Positions 1 to 8,449 of a DNA stretch of 64,000 nucleotides are shown here, piece by piece (positions within the stretch are counted from its first letter, which is position 1; every line of letters starts with the position of its first letter). This DNA comes from an uncultured Bacilli bacterium (GTDB lineage Bacteria; Bacillota_I; Bacilli_A; RFN20; CAG-826). Location: contig CAKPBC010000009.1 in NCBI GenBank assembly GCA_934140155.1, positions 5,348 to 69,347 of the forward strand. The letters are read 5' to 3'. The notes beneath the pieces were generated by a model, which saw only the letters and a program-made list of their open reading frames with translations, was not told the DNA's origin and ran no database searches. A program made the translations under genes and the position numbers.

Positions 1-960
1 GCAATTGAAACATACATCAAAGAATACTGCCCAAAAGAGTTTAATGATAAACAAAAACTATGGTTTGAAAATGGTTTTAAAAAAGGATACGAGTCAGGAG
101 TAAATGCACCGATTAAAAAAGAACAATGTGGCAAAGAAGATGGTATCAAATTTGTATCTGAAGTAAGAAATAAATTTGGTGAAAAAGTTCAATATACTAA
201 AGATACAAAATTAGCAATCGATAATTTTGTTAAATCATACTTAAATGACATGAACAATATACCAACCAAATACCACGGAATGCTTTATAAAAGATGGTAT
301 TGTGATTCTTTTATAAGAGCAATAAGAACTATTCTTACACCTAGAGTAGAAGGAGATTGTAAGTCAATAGAAGATGCTGATAATGTTATGAAACATATTC
401 TTGCTAGATTATTTGAGTTTTTATATATTAGTGTTTATAGAGAAACAACATTTAATGAAATATTTAATAATGCTGATCCAAATGTATTTTTAGAAGCAGT
501 TGGTATAACTAAGAAAGATTTTGAAATTCTTAACAAATATAAAGTATTTCAAGAAGACGTTTTAAATAATTATATTCACGATTTTTTTGTTAATGAGTCA
601 TTAGGAACAAAACTTAACCTCGAAGATGAAAACATAAAAAAACAATATCGTAACAGTTTTGATTGGTTTGGCTTTGGACTTGAAAGTGATGAAGAACAAA
701 TTAATGAAAAATTGGATTCACATGATGATTTTATGGGAAGTATAAATGAAGAACATCAAGTGCCTAAAATTGAAATCAATGAAGAAAATAACACATTAAT
801 TGATAAGATAATAAATGTATTAAAAGATTGTAAATCTGCTAAAGCATCAAAAATAGCGGAGAGTATAGGAGTAGGTAAAAAAGAGATTAATTCGATTTTG
901 TATGCAAATTTAGATGTTTTTACTAAAGATATCTTTTTTAATTGGAGACTCAAAAAGTAG
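1..960 (+). CDS. Unknown protein, 5'-truncated, C-terminal winged-helix-like domain
   Basis: The reading frame is open from the first base of the window and runs without a stop to TAG at 958-960, so at least 319 residues are present and the true start lies outside. The ATG at 250 is an internal methionine with no ribosome site before it. The middle is rich in aromatic and charged residues and I do not recognise it. The last ~45 residues (KASKIAESIGVGKKEINSIL and what follows) look like a small winged-helix domain of the Z-alpha type: a helix, the AESIGVGKKEIN turn-helix, then a short beta wing. That suggests nucleic-acid binding, but this is inference. An acidic linker precedes the domain. 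The gene converges on the hydrolase at 1006-1980. Confidence 0.75.
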   Translation, partial: AIETYIKEYCPKEFNDKQKLWFENGFKKGYESGVNAPIKKEQCGKEDGIKFVSEVRNKFGEKVQYTKDTKLAIDNFVKSYLNDMNNIPTKYHGMLYKRWYCDSFIRAIRTILTPRVEGDCKSIEDADNVMKHILARLFEFLYISVYRETTFNEIFNNADPNVFLEAVGITKKDFEILNKYKVFQEDVLNNYIHDFFVNESLGTKLNLEDENIKKQYRNSFDWFGFGLESDEEQINEKLDSHDDFMGSINEEHQVPKIEINEENNTLIDKIINVLKDCKSAKASKIAESIGVGKKEINSILYANLDVFTKDIFFNWRLKK

Positions 961-962
961 TA

Positions 963-1001
963 ATTGCTGATTTGTATTTTAAAGCCATCAAAATCAGCAC
1001 A
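963..1001 (+). terminator. Possible weak terminator hairpin
   Basis: GCTGATTT and AAATCAGC form an 8-bp stem just after the stop at 960. The 3' side is followed by ACATTTATTATTT, not a clean U-run, so termination is uncertain. Confidence 0.35.
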
Positions 1002-1005
1002 TTTA

Positions 1006-1980
1006 TTATTTGATTTCATTATAAAAATCCAATGAGTCTTTTACCCAACCTTCTGCTTCAGTATTTGTTCCTAGGCCAAATCCATGTAAGCAGTCTACAA
1101 TTTTTATTGAATGATTAACATTATTATTTTCATAATGTTTTATTATGCTTTCATAATCACTTGAATTAAAATATTGATCGTTTTTACATAATAACGAATA
1201 AGTAGGAACATCAAAAGAATCTTTTAATATAGATTCTAAATTATATCCATAAAGAAGATTAACGCTAGTAGGAGAAGGAAGATTATATTTTTCATAACCC
1301 AAGTCTTTATCACACCAACTAGAGGCAATATAAGCTCCAGCACTAAAACCAGTAATTATATATTTATCTGGATCAATATTAAATTCATCGGCTTTATCTC
1401 TAATAATAGAAATTGATTTTGCAATATCACTTAAGACATTATCTAAATTATCGCATTCTCCAAATGTTTTACTTATTCGATATGTTAAAGCAAAACTTGT
1501 ATAACCATATTCTTGGAATTTAGCGCTAACGGGAAGAGATTCGACCATGGTACAAACACTTGTAAATCCTCCGCCAGCAATATTAATAACAAAAGGAGTT
1601 TTCTCTTCGCTTTTATGATTTCTTAAAGCAAAAAATCCTACTTGTTTTAAGGTTTTGTTATCATCGATTTCTTTTCGAGTGTAGCTAGGATAATAAACTT
1701 GATATTTGTTATTACCTTCTTTTTCAAGTGCTTTTAATCCATAAACACTATCATTAGCGTTCCATGCTTTAGTGCCTAAATTTGCGGTAAAAGGAGAACC
1801 AAAATATAAATGTTCATTACCTAATAAAATATTCCAACAAGAATTATTAAATCCACTACGAGATAGAATAATCCAATAAGGTGTAATAGTGGATATAGGT
1901 AAGATAAATCCAAGTGCCACACTAATCGCGGTGATTCCTAATATAGTTGATAAAATACCTTTTAAAATCTTTTTTTTCAT
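1006..1980 (-). CDS. Membrane-anchored alpha/beta hydrolase (esterase/lipase-like)
   Basis: 324 residues. An N-terminal hydrophobic segment (about residues 5-30) acts as a signal anchor, so the enzyme is probably outside the membrane. The alpha/beta-hydrolase fold is indicated by an oxyanion-hole stretch INIAGGGFTS (near residue 135), the nucleophile elbow TGFSAGAYIA (G-x-S-x-G, near residue 215), a plausible acid in CKNDQYF and a catalytic histidine in DCLHGFG near the C terminus. This set fits the esterase/lipase group related to COG0657. The substrate cannot be told from sequence; an acyl or acetyl ester on a glycan would suit a genome with surface glycosidases, but that is inference. The gene is transcribed alone, with AAGGA upstream of the ATG at 1980. 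Confidence 0.8.
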   Translation of the reverse strand: MKKKILKGILSTILGITAISVALGFILPISTITPYWIILSRSGFNNSCWNILLGNEHLYFGSPFTANLGTKAWNANDSVYGLKALEKEGNNKYQVYYPSYTRKEIDDNKTLKQVGFFALRNHKSEEKTPFVINIAGGGFTSVCTMVESLPVSAKFQEYGYTSFALTYRISKTFGECDNLDNVLSDIAKSISIIRDKADEFNIDPDKYIITGFSAGAYIASSWCDKDLGYEKYNLPSPTSVNLLYGYNLESILKDSFDVPTYSLLCKNDQYFNSSDYESIIKHYENNNVNHSIKIVDCLHGFGLGTNTEAEGWVKDSLDFYNEIK

Positions 1981-2185
1981 TTTTGTTTTTCCTTTTTATT
2001 ATTTTAACAAAAATATAACGCTTTTTTTTAAAAATCCCTATTCTTTTAAAAAATAGTCCTAAATTGTGTTTTTTAAAACATATTAGTTATAAATAATTTA
2101 TAATTAGGACAATTTTTTAATGCGAAAATAAATGCTCATGAGTTAAAAAAAGACAAGTCAATTTGTAAAGGTTTTTTTTAATTCC

Positions 2186-2214
2186 TTGCTTTTTGGTTTT
2201 ATTATATTCATAAT
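2186..2214 (+). promoter_or_regulatory. Candidate sigma-A promoter for the 2244 gene
   Basis: TTGCTT, a 17-bp spacer and CATAAT, followed 30 bp later by the start codon. The -10 matches the consensus at five of six positions. Confidence 0.45.
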
Positions 2215-2243
2215 AAAAGCGAAGAATTTTTGGAGGAACATGA

Positions 2244-2867
2244 ATGAAAAGAAGATCACTACTTAGTGCTTTAGCATTAGTAATAGGATTAACAATTTGT
2301 AATTCTAATAATGTTAAGAAAGCTAATAATGAAATTAATGAAGAAACTAAAGTTATTAAAAGCGAAGGAAAAGAAGCAAATAATCGACAAACAAATGAAG
2401 AAATCATTACTATGAAAGATATTTATGATTATTTGCTAACTAAGTCCGCTCATTATCCTTTATCTGATGAATTTATTGAAAAATATCAGCAAACTAGTGG
2501 TGGATATTTAGATTACGCTAAAGAACTAGGAAAAATCGTTGATAAAGAAAGACATGAACCGGATCAAAAATGGCATTTTATTGATTCCTGGTTACTAAGA
2601 AGTATTGAAGATAGTTCCTTGACTTGGGATGAAAGTGCAGAAAATCGTGTCTATAAAAAATTATTATGTCCAGAATTGTTGCTTTGGATTTATGAAGCTT
2701 GTGAAGTAAATCCTAGTAAGGTACGTCAAGCAATGACTATGGCAGAACAAGGAAAATCTGCTAAACAAGCAGTTACAACAATAGCAAAAAATATGCGTGC
2801 TTGTGTGTCTTGGGATGACTTAAGACCAGCGATTGAAAATTATAAAGCGTCCCGTAGTGGTAATTAA
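2244..2867 (+). CDS. Secreted protein of unknown function
   Basis: 207 residues. The N terminus (MKRRSLLSALALVIGLTICN) is a basic, hydrophobic signal peptide; the sequence around its cysteine (LTIC) is not a good lipobox, so secretion or simple anchoring are both possible. An Asn/Glu/Lys-rich linker follows to about residue 55. The rest is a predicted helical domain with conserved-looking aromatic and acidic positions (WHFIDSWLLRSIEDSSLTWD, LLWIYEAC, NMRACVSWDDLRP). I do not recognise the family. The ATG at 2244 follows GGAGG with normal spacing; an upstream ATG at 2240 gives only a very short frame. The downstream lipoprotein starts 19 bases after the stop and is probably co-transcribed. Confidence 0.7.
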   Translation: MKRRSLLSALALVIGLTICNSNNVKKANNEINEETKVIKSEGKEANNRQTNEEIITMKDIYDYLLTKSAHYPLSDEFIEKYQQTSGGYLDYAKELGKIVDKERHEPDQKWHFIDSWLLRSIEDSSLTWDESAENRVYKKLLCPELLLWIYEACEVNPSKVRQAMTMAEQGKSAKQAVTTIAKNMRACVSWDDLRPAIENYKASRSGN

Positions 2868-2885
2868 CAAAAAGGAAATATTAAC

Positions 2886-4937
2886 ATGAAATCTAGTAAA
2901 TTATTATTCACATTATCTTTCTTATCGTTATTAATAGTTGGATGCAATAAAAACGATTCAATAGCATCAACAAATTCAACATCCAATGCCCCACTTTCTA
3001 ACTCAATTAGTGTTCCAACAAGTAATTCCACATCGAATACATTGTCACCTAGTAGTGCCTCAAATAGTGTTTCTTCAACACCTTCTACAAGTGTAGCTTC
3101 TTCAACTAGTGCATCTAGTTCGATAATTAATAAACATAAAGTATCTATTAATAAGAGTGATGATTTTATTGTTAATGGGCTTAATGACATTTATGAAGCA
3201 GGCGTTGAAGTTACTTTTAGTATTAATGTTACAAATACCAATAAAAAAGTAAAAGAAGTAAAAGCTAATAATGACATTTTAGTTCCTAATAATGATACTT
3301 ATAGTTTTATTATGCCAAATATAGATGTAACAATTAATGTCTCATTAATAGATAAAAATTTAACATCGTTACAAACTGCATATGAAGTAAAATATGAAAT
3401 GCCAGGAAAAACTGCTAAAAAACTTGATAATGCGACTGATATTTTTAATACATTTGAATTAACACATGAATCAGGCATTATTACGGAAATTAGTGATTTT
3501 GAGTTAGTTTATGGTGGTGGTAATGGCGGTAGTGGTGATAATAGATGGTATGCTGGTGATATGCTTAAACTTGGTACTACATCCGCGAATGGTAGCGTTA
3601 CTTTTTCTTTAAGTAAAAGTGTTACACAAGTTAAAGTATCGGGTTATGCATATTTATCTAGTGGAAAACTTCGAATTGGCGATAGTACTTCTTTAGATTG
3701 GGAAGGCACTAACACTGATAATAAAACTATTACTACAACTTGTGAAGGATTAGAAGAAACTAGTAAAGAAGTTATTGAAAGCAAAAACATAAAACAAATT
3801 AGTTTTGATATTCCTTCAACAAAAAGTTTAAAAATTTCCACCACTAATAAAAAACCATTATTTATTACAGGTATTGAATTTGTAGTAGATCCAAATGAAG
3901 AACCTGATGTACCTAAAAAAGAGTTTAATGTTACTTGGGTTGACGAAAATGATAATATCTTAAAAACAGAAAAAGTAAAAGAAGGAGATGTTCCTACTTA
4001 TCAAGGAGACAAACCTACAAAAGAAGGTACTGATTCCACAATTTATGTATTTTCAGGATGGATGCCTAAACCTACGCAAATAAGTAAAGACACAACTTAT
4101 AAAGCAACATATACATCTTATGATAAAGATAAAGCCTATCCAAGTAATAAACCGACTTTATCAAGCGATAGTAAAACAATTGAATATGGATATTATCCTC
4201 AAGCAGTTGTTAGTGATAATGATATAATTTCCGCTCTTAACGATTTAGCGCCTATCAACGCTAATGAATGGTACTTATATGATAATGAATATTATATAAA
4301 AGAAGTAGCTAATGTTTATAATAATGAAAAATACACATTTGATAATGGAAATAGTATTATTAATGGAAAGGAATATTGGTTCAAAGTCGAACCAATTAAA
4401 TGGAATGTTATTAATAATGCTGATGGAAGCTATTACTTATTATCTTCAAAATTATTAGATGCTCATAAATTTTATGAAAATTACGAAAATAGAACGATAG
4501 ATAATAATATAGTTTTACCAAATAATTATGAATATAGCGATGTTAGAAATTGGCTTAATGATGAATTCTATGGAATGGCTTTTACTGGTAATAATGAATT
4601 CATTCAAGAAAAAAGCATTGTAAATGATAAACTTGATAAAGTATTTTTACCATCAAAAGATGACTATTTAAATGTTAATTATGGATTTGATAGCGATATT
4701 AATGAGCCATCTATTACACGTGAAGCAAAAACAACTGATTATGCACGTGCAAGAGGTGCTTGGTATAATACTACTTCGGATTTAAAATATAATGGATCTT
4801 ACTGGACACGTTCATCTACGGATGAATATAGTTATTGTGCTTGGAATGTTAATTCAAGCGGATATTTATCTAAATATGCTATTGATGGAAATAATCATTG
4901 TATCCGTCCTGCAATTCAAATTACATTAAAAAAATAA
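2886..4937 (+). CDS. Large lipoprotein with InlB-like repeat and DUF6273-type C-terminal domain
   Basis: 683 residues. The signal peptide ends in a lipobox (LLIVGC), so the protein is lipid-anchored outside the membrane. A Ser/Thr/Asn-rich spacer occupies about residues 25-80. A beta-rich segment follows (80-150), then a ligand-binding-like beta region with a Gly-rich stretch (GGGNGGSGDNRW). Residues ~345-410 resemble the InlB B-repeat/Listeria-Bacteroides repeat: TWVDENDNIL, VKEGDVPTYQG, FSGWMPKPTQISKDTTYKAT. The C-terminal ~250 residues look like DUF6273 (PIKWNVI, YYLLSSKLLDAHKFY, SDVRNWLNDEFYGMAF, KVFLPSKDDYL, GSYWTRSSTDE, CIRPAIQITL). The role is unknown; adhesion or substrate binding is inferred. 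Confidence 0.85.
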   Translation: MKSSKLLFTLSFLSLLIVGCNKNDSIASTNSTSNAPLSNSISVPTSNSTSNTLSPSSASNSVSSTPSTSVASSTSASSSIINKHKVSINKSDDFIVNGLNDIYEAGVEVTFSINVTNTNKKVKEVKANNDILVPNNDTYSFIMPNIDVTINVSLIDKNLTSLQTAYEVKYEMPGKTAKKLDNATDIFNTFELTHESGIITEISDFELVYGGGNGGSGDNRWYAGDMLKLGTTSANGSVTFSLSKSVTQVKVSGYAYLSSGKLRIGDSTSLDWEGTNTDNKTITTTCEGLEETSKEVIESKNIKQISFDIPSTKSLKISTTNKKPLFITGIEFVVDPNEEPDVPKKEFNVTWVDENDNILKTEKVKEGDVPTYQGDKPTKEGTDSTIYVFSGWMPKPTQISKDTTYKATYTSYDKDKAYPSNKPTLSSDSKTIEYGYYPQAVVSDNDIISALNDLAPINANEWYLYDNEYYIKEVANVYNNEKYTFDNGNSIINGKEYWFKVEPIKWNVINNADGSYYLLSSKLLDAHKFYENYENRTIDNNIVLPNNYEYSDVRNWLNDEFYGMAFTGNNEFIQEKSIVNDKLDKVFLPSKDDYLNVNYGFDSDINEPSITREAKTTDYARARGAWYNTTSDLKYNGSYWTRSSTDEYSYCAWNVNSSGYLSKYAIDGNNHCIRPAIQITLKK

Positions 4938-4957
4938 ACAAAATTCGATAAAAGTAA

Positions 4958-4978
4958 TATAATTAGATTACATCTAAT
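4958..4978 (+). promoter_or_regulatory. TATAAT box merging into a hairpin before the 4991 ribosome site
   Basis: TATAAT at 4958-4963 runs into the perfect inverted repeat ATTAGAT-TAC-ATCTAAT (4962-4978), which ends right at the GGAGG (4979-4983) of the next gene. It may be a -10 box, an operator, or an RNA hairpin abutting the ribosome site. The -35 (TAAACA, 17 bp upstream) is weak. Confidence 0.35.
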
Positions 4979-4990
4979 GGAGGAAAACAT

Positions 4991-5596
4991 ATGGATAAGA
5001 AATTAGTTTTAAAATTAATATTAGGAATTGCTTGTTTTAGTCTAATGTCTTGTAATGAAGAGCATAATAGTACCAATGGAGGTAATTTACATGATTCTAA
5101 AGCATGGTTTAGTGAAAAAGAATTAAGTGACAAATATTTAAGTAATCTACCTCAACCAACTGGATGTACTGGTGAAATTAATTCATCTACTAGTTGGTTT
5201 AATGAGGGTTATTCTTTTTCACAAGCTTGTGAATCTGAAGACATTTTAAATAATAACGCTACTACATATTTAAATTATTTTCAAACAAATTTTGCAGGTA
5301 AATTTGGAGTTGCCGCGCCATTTGCTTTTGGAGAAGATGTTACATGCTACAACATTATTAGTAAAACTGATATAACTGATTATCATAGTACAAATCCATC
5401 ACCGCTTTATAAGTTTTATTATGTTTCTGACACAACAGTAGATGCTGATGGATATTTATTAGATGGGTCAGTATTTACACTTGAAATTCGTTATGAATTT
5501 TCAACTTCAGTTAATAGTTATCAATTTAAGTTATTTATAGAAAAAGCCAATATAAGCCATAATGGTGCCTTTACATATAAATATAAATTAAAATAA
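4991..5596 (+). CDS. Lipoprotein of unknown function
   Basis: 201 residues. The signal peptide ends at a clear lipobox (FSLMSC, Cys at about residue 21), so the mature protein is lipid-anchored. The remainder is soluble and aromatic-rich (KAWFSEKELSDKYLSNLPQP, SWFNEGYSF, YLNYFQTNFAGKFG, YKFYYVSDT), with predicted beta strands toward the end. The motif 'sekeL..kYl.nLP.P.g' recalls secreted proteins seen in related low-GC Firmicutes, but I cannot name a family. The start is supported by GGAGG seven bases before the ATG. It follows the DUF6273-type lipoprotein on the same strand and ends at a bidirectional terminator. Confidence 0.75.
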   Translation: MDKKLVLKLILGIACFSLMSCNEEHNSTNGGNLHDSKAWFSEKELSDKYLSNLPQPTGCTGEINSSTSWFNEGYSFSQACESEDILNNNATTYLNYFQTNFAGKFGVAAPFAFGEDVTCYNIISKTDITDYHSTNPSPLYKFYYVSDTTVDADGYLLDGSVFTLEIRYEFSTSVNSYQFKLFIEKANISHNGAFTYKYKLK

Positions 5597-5814
5597 ATAG
5601 CATTAATTTATTTGTGTTACTAAAAGCGAATATTAATATAAATAATCATGTTTTGCACTCAATTTTATAATAAATTTGGATTTTTCTATTTCTAAAAATG
5701 TAAATGCATCTTGTCATAATTCTAATGATTAATTTTTAAAATTCATTACAATATTAGAGACTTATAAATTATATTTATTAGTATTATATTGATTTTGCTT
5801 TTATTTATTAAAAT

Positions 5815-5849
5815 AAAAACTTAACTCATAATCTACGAGTTAAGTTTTT
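5815..5849. terminator. Bidirectional intrinsic terminator
   Basis: AAAAACTTAACTC and GAGTTAAGTTTTT form a long stem with a 9-base loop, flanked by A and T runs. It separates two convergent genes. The 220 bases between 5596 and this hairpin hold only AT-rich sequence. Confidence 0.85.
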
Positions 5850-5856
5850 TCATTAA

Positions 5857-6060
5857 TTATTCAACAACTTTCCAGTTGTTTGTCCACACACCACGTTCTA
5901 AATTAATATGTTTACCACAACTTGGGCAAATGATAAACCCTCTATTTTCATCGCCCATTGGATAAGGTTGATGTTGAATATCGGTTTCTGTAATAGATAG
6001 TTGTGCTTTACATGCAGGACATTTAATTTTGGTTTCTTTACCTTGTTTTAAGATTTTCAT
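5857..6060 (-). CDS. Small zinc-ribbon protein
   Basis: 67 residues with two CxxC knuckles: IKCPACKAQL near the N terminus and IICPSCGKHI after an 18-residue hairpin (about 31 residues between the pairs). This is a classic one-zinc ribbon. There is no signal peptide, so it is cytoplasmic. Such proteins can be nucleic-acid or protein adaptors; nothing here fixes the role. It ends in a Trp-containing tail (RGVWTNNWKVVE). It is monocistronic, convergent with the 4991 lipoprotein gene and sharing its terminator. Confidence 0.75.
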   Translation of the reverse strand: MKILKQGKETKIKCPACKAQLSITETDIQHQPYPMGDENRGFIICPSCGKHINLERGVWTNNWKVVE

Positions 6061-6248
6061 AGTTGACTACTTTTTTTTACAAATTTATGTTATAACTAAT
6101 TAGGCTAGTATTCAAGGCAGTGTTTTTAGTTATTTAATCAAAAGTTTTAAATGTATTGCAAAATAAAAAAAATATACTGAATATCGATTAATAAAAATCT
6201 TGATTTTTATTTGCGTTTTCTATACAATAAAACTAAGGAATATTATTA

Positions 6249-8435
6249 ATGAAATTAAATGAATTTGATTTAAATAAATCAATAAAAGAAGATAATAATT
6301 TCAGCGAATATAAATCATTCAAAGCTGAAAATTATTTTTCTAATGAACAATTTGATTTTTCAAAAGATTTTAAAGTCAACGAATCATTTGAAAATGATAT
6401 TGATATTAATAGTACCAAGCATAATCCTAATATTTCTAATAATAAAGAACAATTAAAAAAAATAGAAAAACTAACAAATAATATTCAAAACATTGGAAAG
6501 GCAATTACCACACATTCATCAGTTGTTTTAACTTCTGTAGTTGCGGTTATTTCTGCTTCTTTAGTTGGGGTAATTCCAACGATAAGTGTATTTAATAATG
6601 AAGCAAAAATACTTGCAAATTCAATAATTAATAAACCTTTAGTTAATCAAATAGTGGCGGAAGGCAAGATTATAAATGTTGACTTTAATTATCGTTATTT
6701 CGTTTTAATAGATCAATATATCAAAGATGAATTAATTGAGATGGATGGTGTTTGTGATTTAAAAATAAGTGACAATCATTTTTCTTTTAATACATTTGCT
6801 TATTATGGAATTACTTCTTACCAATATGATATTTTTTATATGAAAAGTGAAGAAGAAAATATTCTTCTTTATTCATCAAATAAGTTAGATTTTAGTTTAG
6901 ATCAATCTTATAGCGCAACATATGAAAAAGTTAGTCCTAAAGATGCTAAATATACCTTTAATGATGATGGGTCAATTACCGCTCATATTGATACTAATTT
7001 TACTAGTGAATTTGATTATGCATACCTTTATGGAATCAATGTCTTAGATAAAGAAGGAAAAGTTATTTGCGATTATATCGGAAACGATAAAAGTATTGAT
7101 TTAATTATTCCAAGCACCGGTCAAATTTATTTTCAATATATGGATATTGGAGATTTTGCGGATGATTATCATGTATATAATAATTACATGGCTACTGATT
7201 ATAGCGTAATTGAAATGCCTTTAGTAACACTAAGTGATGACTTTGATTTTGATGGTGAACGCTTTATATTATTCTTAAATGCAGAGACTATTTATGATGT
7301 TAGTTCTTTAAGCGTGGATTTAGAATTAACTAATCAAAATCAAACTGTAACCAAACATATTGATAACGCTATTGAAAAAATACGATTAGTGCTTGATGAG
7401 TTTGATGGTGAAATAGGGGAATTATTAGTTAAGGGTACATTCAATTTTAAAGATGAAATGATTGATAGATATCCGCATTCTATCAAAATTACACCAAAAA
7501 TATTTAATTTATCTTATAAATTTGATGTTACTAATGTCATGGTTGAAAGTTATGAAAGTAAGGATCAATTACCAGTAACATTTAACTTTGATTATTTATT
7601 GCCTACTACATATAAAATTAATATTAAAGATGATACTGATTTAGTAAATGAAACAATAGAATTAACTAATGAATATTATTTAAATAAAGTTAATTCAGGG
7701 GATGGAGCAAATTTAACTGTTTCGGTAATAGATGATGTTGGAGTTGCTTGGAAAGAACCTCAATCATACCATATATTAAATGCTGATGAAATTAATAATT
7801 TAAATAACGAACCACTTAATTATGTGCATGTAAATCCAGGAGATAGCACGGTTACATATAATGATGATGGAACTATCAATATTTATAGAAATATAGATTT
7901 TGTAACGGATTCTAATAATATTTATTATGATGCATTTATCTATAGTGAAGAAAATGTGGACAGTGAGACAGGACAAAAAACTTACCAAAATGATTACCAT
8001 AATATTACAAATTATAAATATTCGATACTAGAAGACATACCAGAAGATAATTATTATTTTTATTATTATAATGTTTTAATTAATGATGGAATTTATTATT
8101 ACACAGGTATGGCAATGCCTTCTGGAGGAATTGACACAAATATTGCTAATAATTTTGTTTGTTCGGCAAATTACGATAGTGAAACTAATCAAACAAGTAT
8201 TACCATTACTAATACAAATTTTATACCAGTTAGTAATGAATGTATGATTGATAATTTTACTTATGAATTATTAACTTTAGATAGCACTTTATCATTAGTT
8301 ATCGAAGGAAATGTCATTGGCAAAGAAATTACAATTTTTGCTAATAAATATTTAAATAATTTTGATGAGTTTCAGGCTGATATTCCTATTAAAGGAAATA
8401 AATATAAAGCATATAATCTTACAATTACTAATTAA
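6249..8435 (+). CDS. Large single-pass membrane protein with two internal repeats, unknown function
   Basis: 728 residues. The first ~88 are polar, Asn/Asp/Lys-rich and probably cytoplasmic; one transmembrane helix follows (about 90-113, VVLTSVVAVISASLVGVIP). The remaining ~610 residues are acidic, Tyr-rich and beta-predicted, so the bulk is likely extracellular. Two stretches are clearly alike: about 228-335 (VSPKDAKYTFNDDGSITAHI through an IYFQYMDI segment to YSVIEMP) and 528-640 (VNPGDSTVTYNDDGTINIYR through YYFYYYNVL to GMAMPSG). The ribosome site is weak (AAGGA). The stop codon overlaps a possible start of the MscS gene, so the two are co-transcribed and may work together at the membrane. 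I do not recognise a family. Confidence 0.7.
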   Translation: MKLNEFDLNKSIKEDNNFSEYKSFKAENYFSNEQFDFSKDFKVNESFENDIDINSTKHNPNISNNKEQLKKIEKLTNNIQNIGKAITTHSSVVLTSVVAVISASLVGVIPTISVFNNEAKILANSIINKPLVNQIVAEGKIINVDFNYRYFVLIDQYIKDELIEMDGVCDLKISDNHFSFNTFAYYGITSYQYDIFYMKSEEENILLYSSNKLDFSLDQSYSATYEKVSPKDAKYTFNDDGSITAHIDTNFTSEFDYAYLYGINVLDKEGKVICDYIGNDKSIDLIIPSTGQIYFQYMDIGDFADDYHVYNNYMATDYSVIEMPLVTLSDDFDFDGERFILFLNAETIYDVSSLSVDLELTNQNQTVTKHIDNAIEKIRLVLDEFDGEIGELLVKGTFNFKDEMIDRYPHSIKITPKIFNLSYKFDVTNVMVESYESKDQLPVTFNFDYLLPTTYKINIKDDTDLVNETIELTNEYYLNKVNSGDGANLTVSVIDDVGVAWKEPQSYHILNADEINNLNNEPLNYVHVNPGDSTVTYNDDGTINIYRNIDFVTDSNNIYYDAFIYSEENVDSETGQKTYQNDYHNITNYKYSILEDIPEDNYYFYYYNVLINDGIYYYTGMAMPSGGIDTNIANNFVCSANYDSETNQTSITITNTNFIPVSNECMIDNFTYELLTLDSTLSLVIEGNVIGKEITIFANKYLNNFDEFQADIPIKGNKYKAYNLTITN

Positions 8436-8449
8436 TGGAGGAAACAACT

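Noticed and set aside
756..1019. Minus-strand 87-codon frame overlapping the first gene
   Set aside because: It lies opposite a long open frame, has no ribosome site and reads as low-complexity hydrophobic sequence typical of a complementary-strand shadow.
1160..2570. Avoidance of GATC/GGATC as a mark of long residence of the restriction system
   Set aside because: GATC and GGATC occur repeatedly (for example near 1370, 2252 and 2560), so no avoidance is apparent by eye; a proper count against expectation was not possible.
2864..3190. Minus-strand frame rich in Leu/Glu/Val
   Set aside because: It is the reverse complement of the Ser/Thr/Asn-rich lipoprotein stalk, whose codons avoid stops on the other strand.
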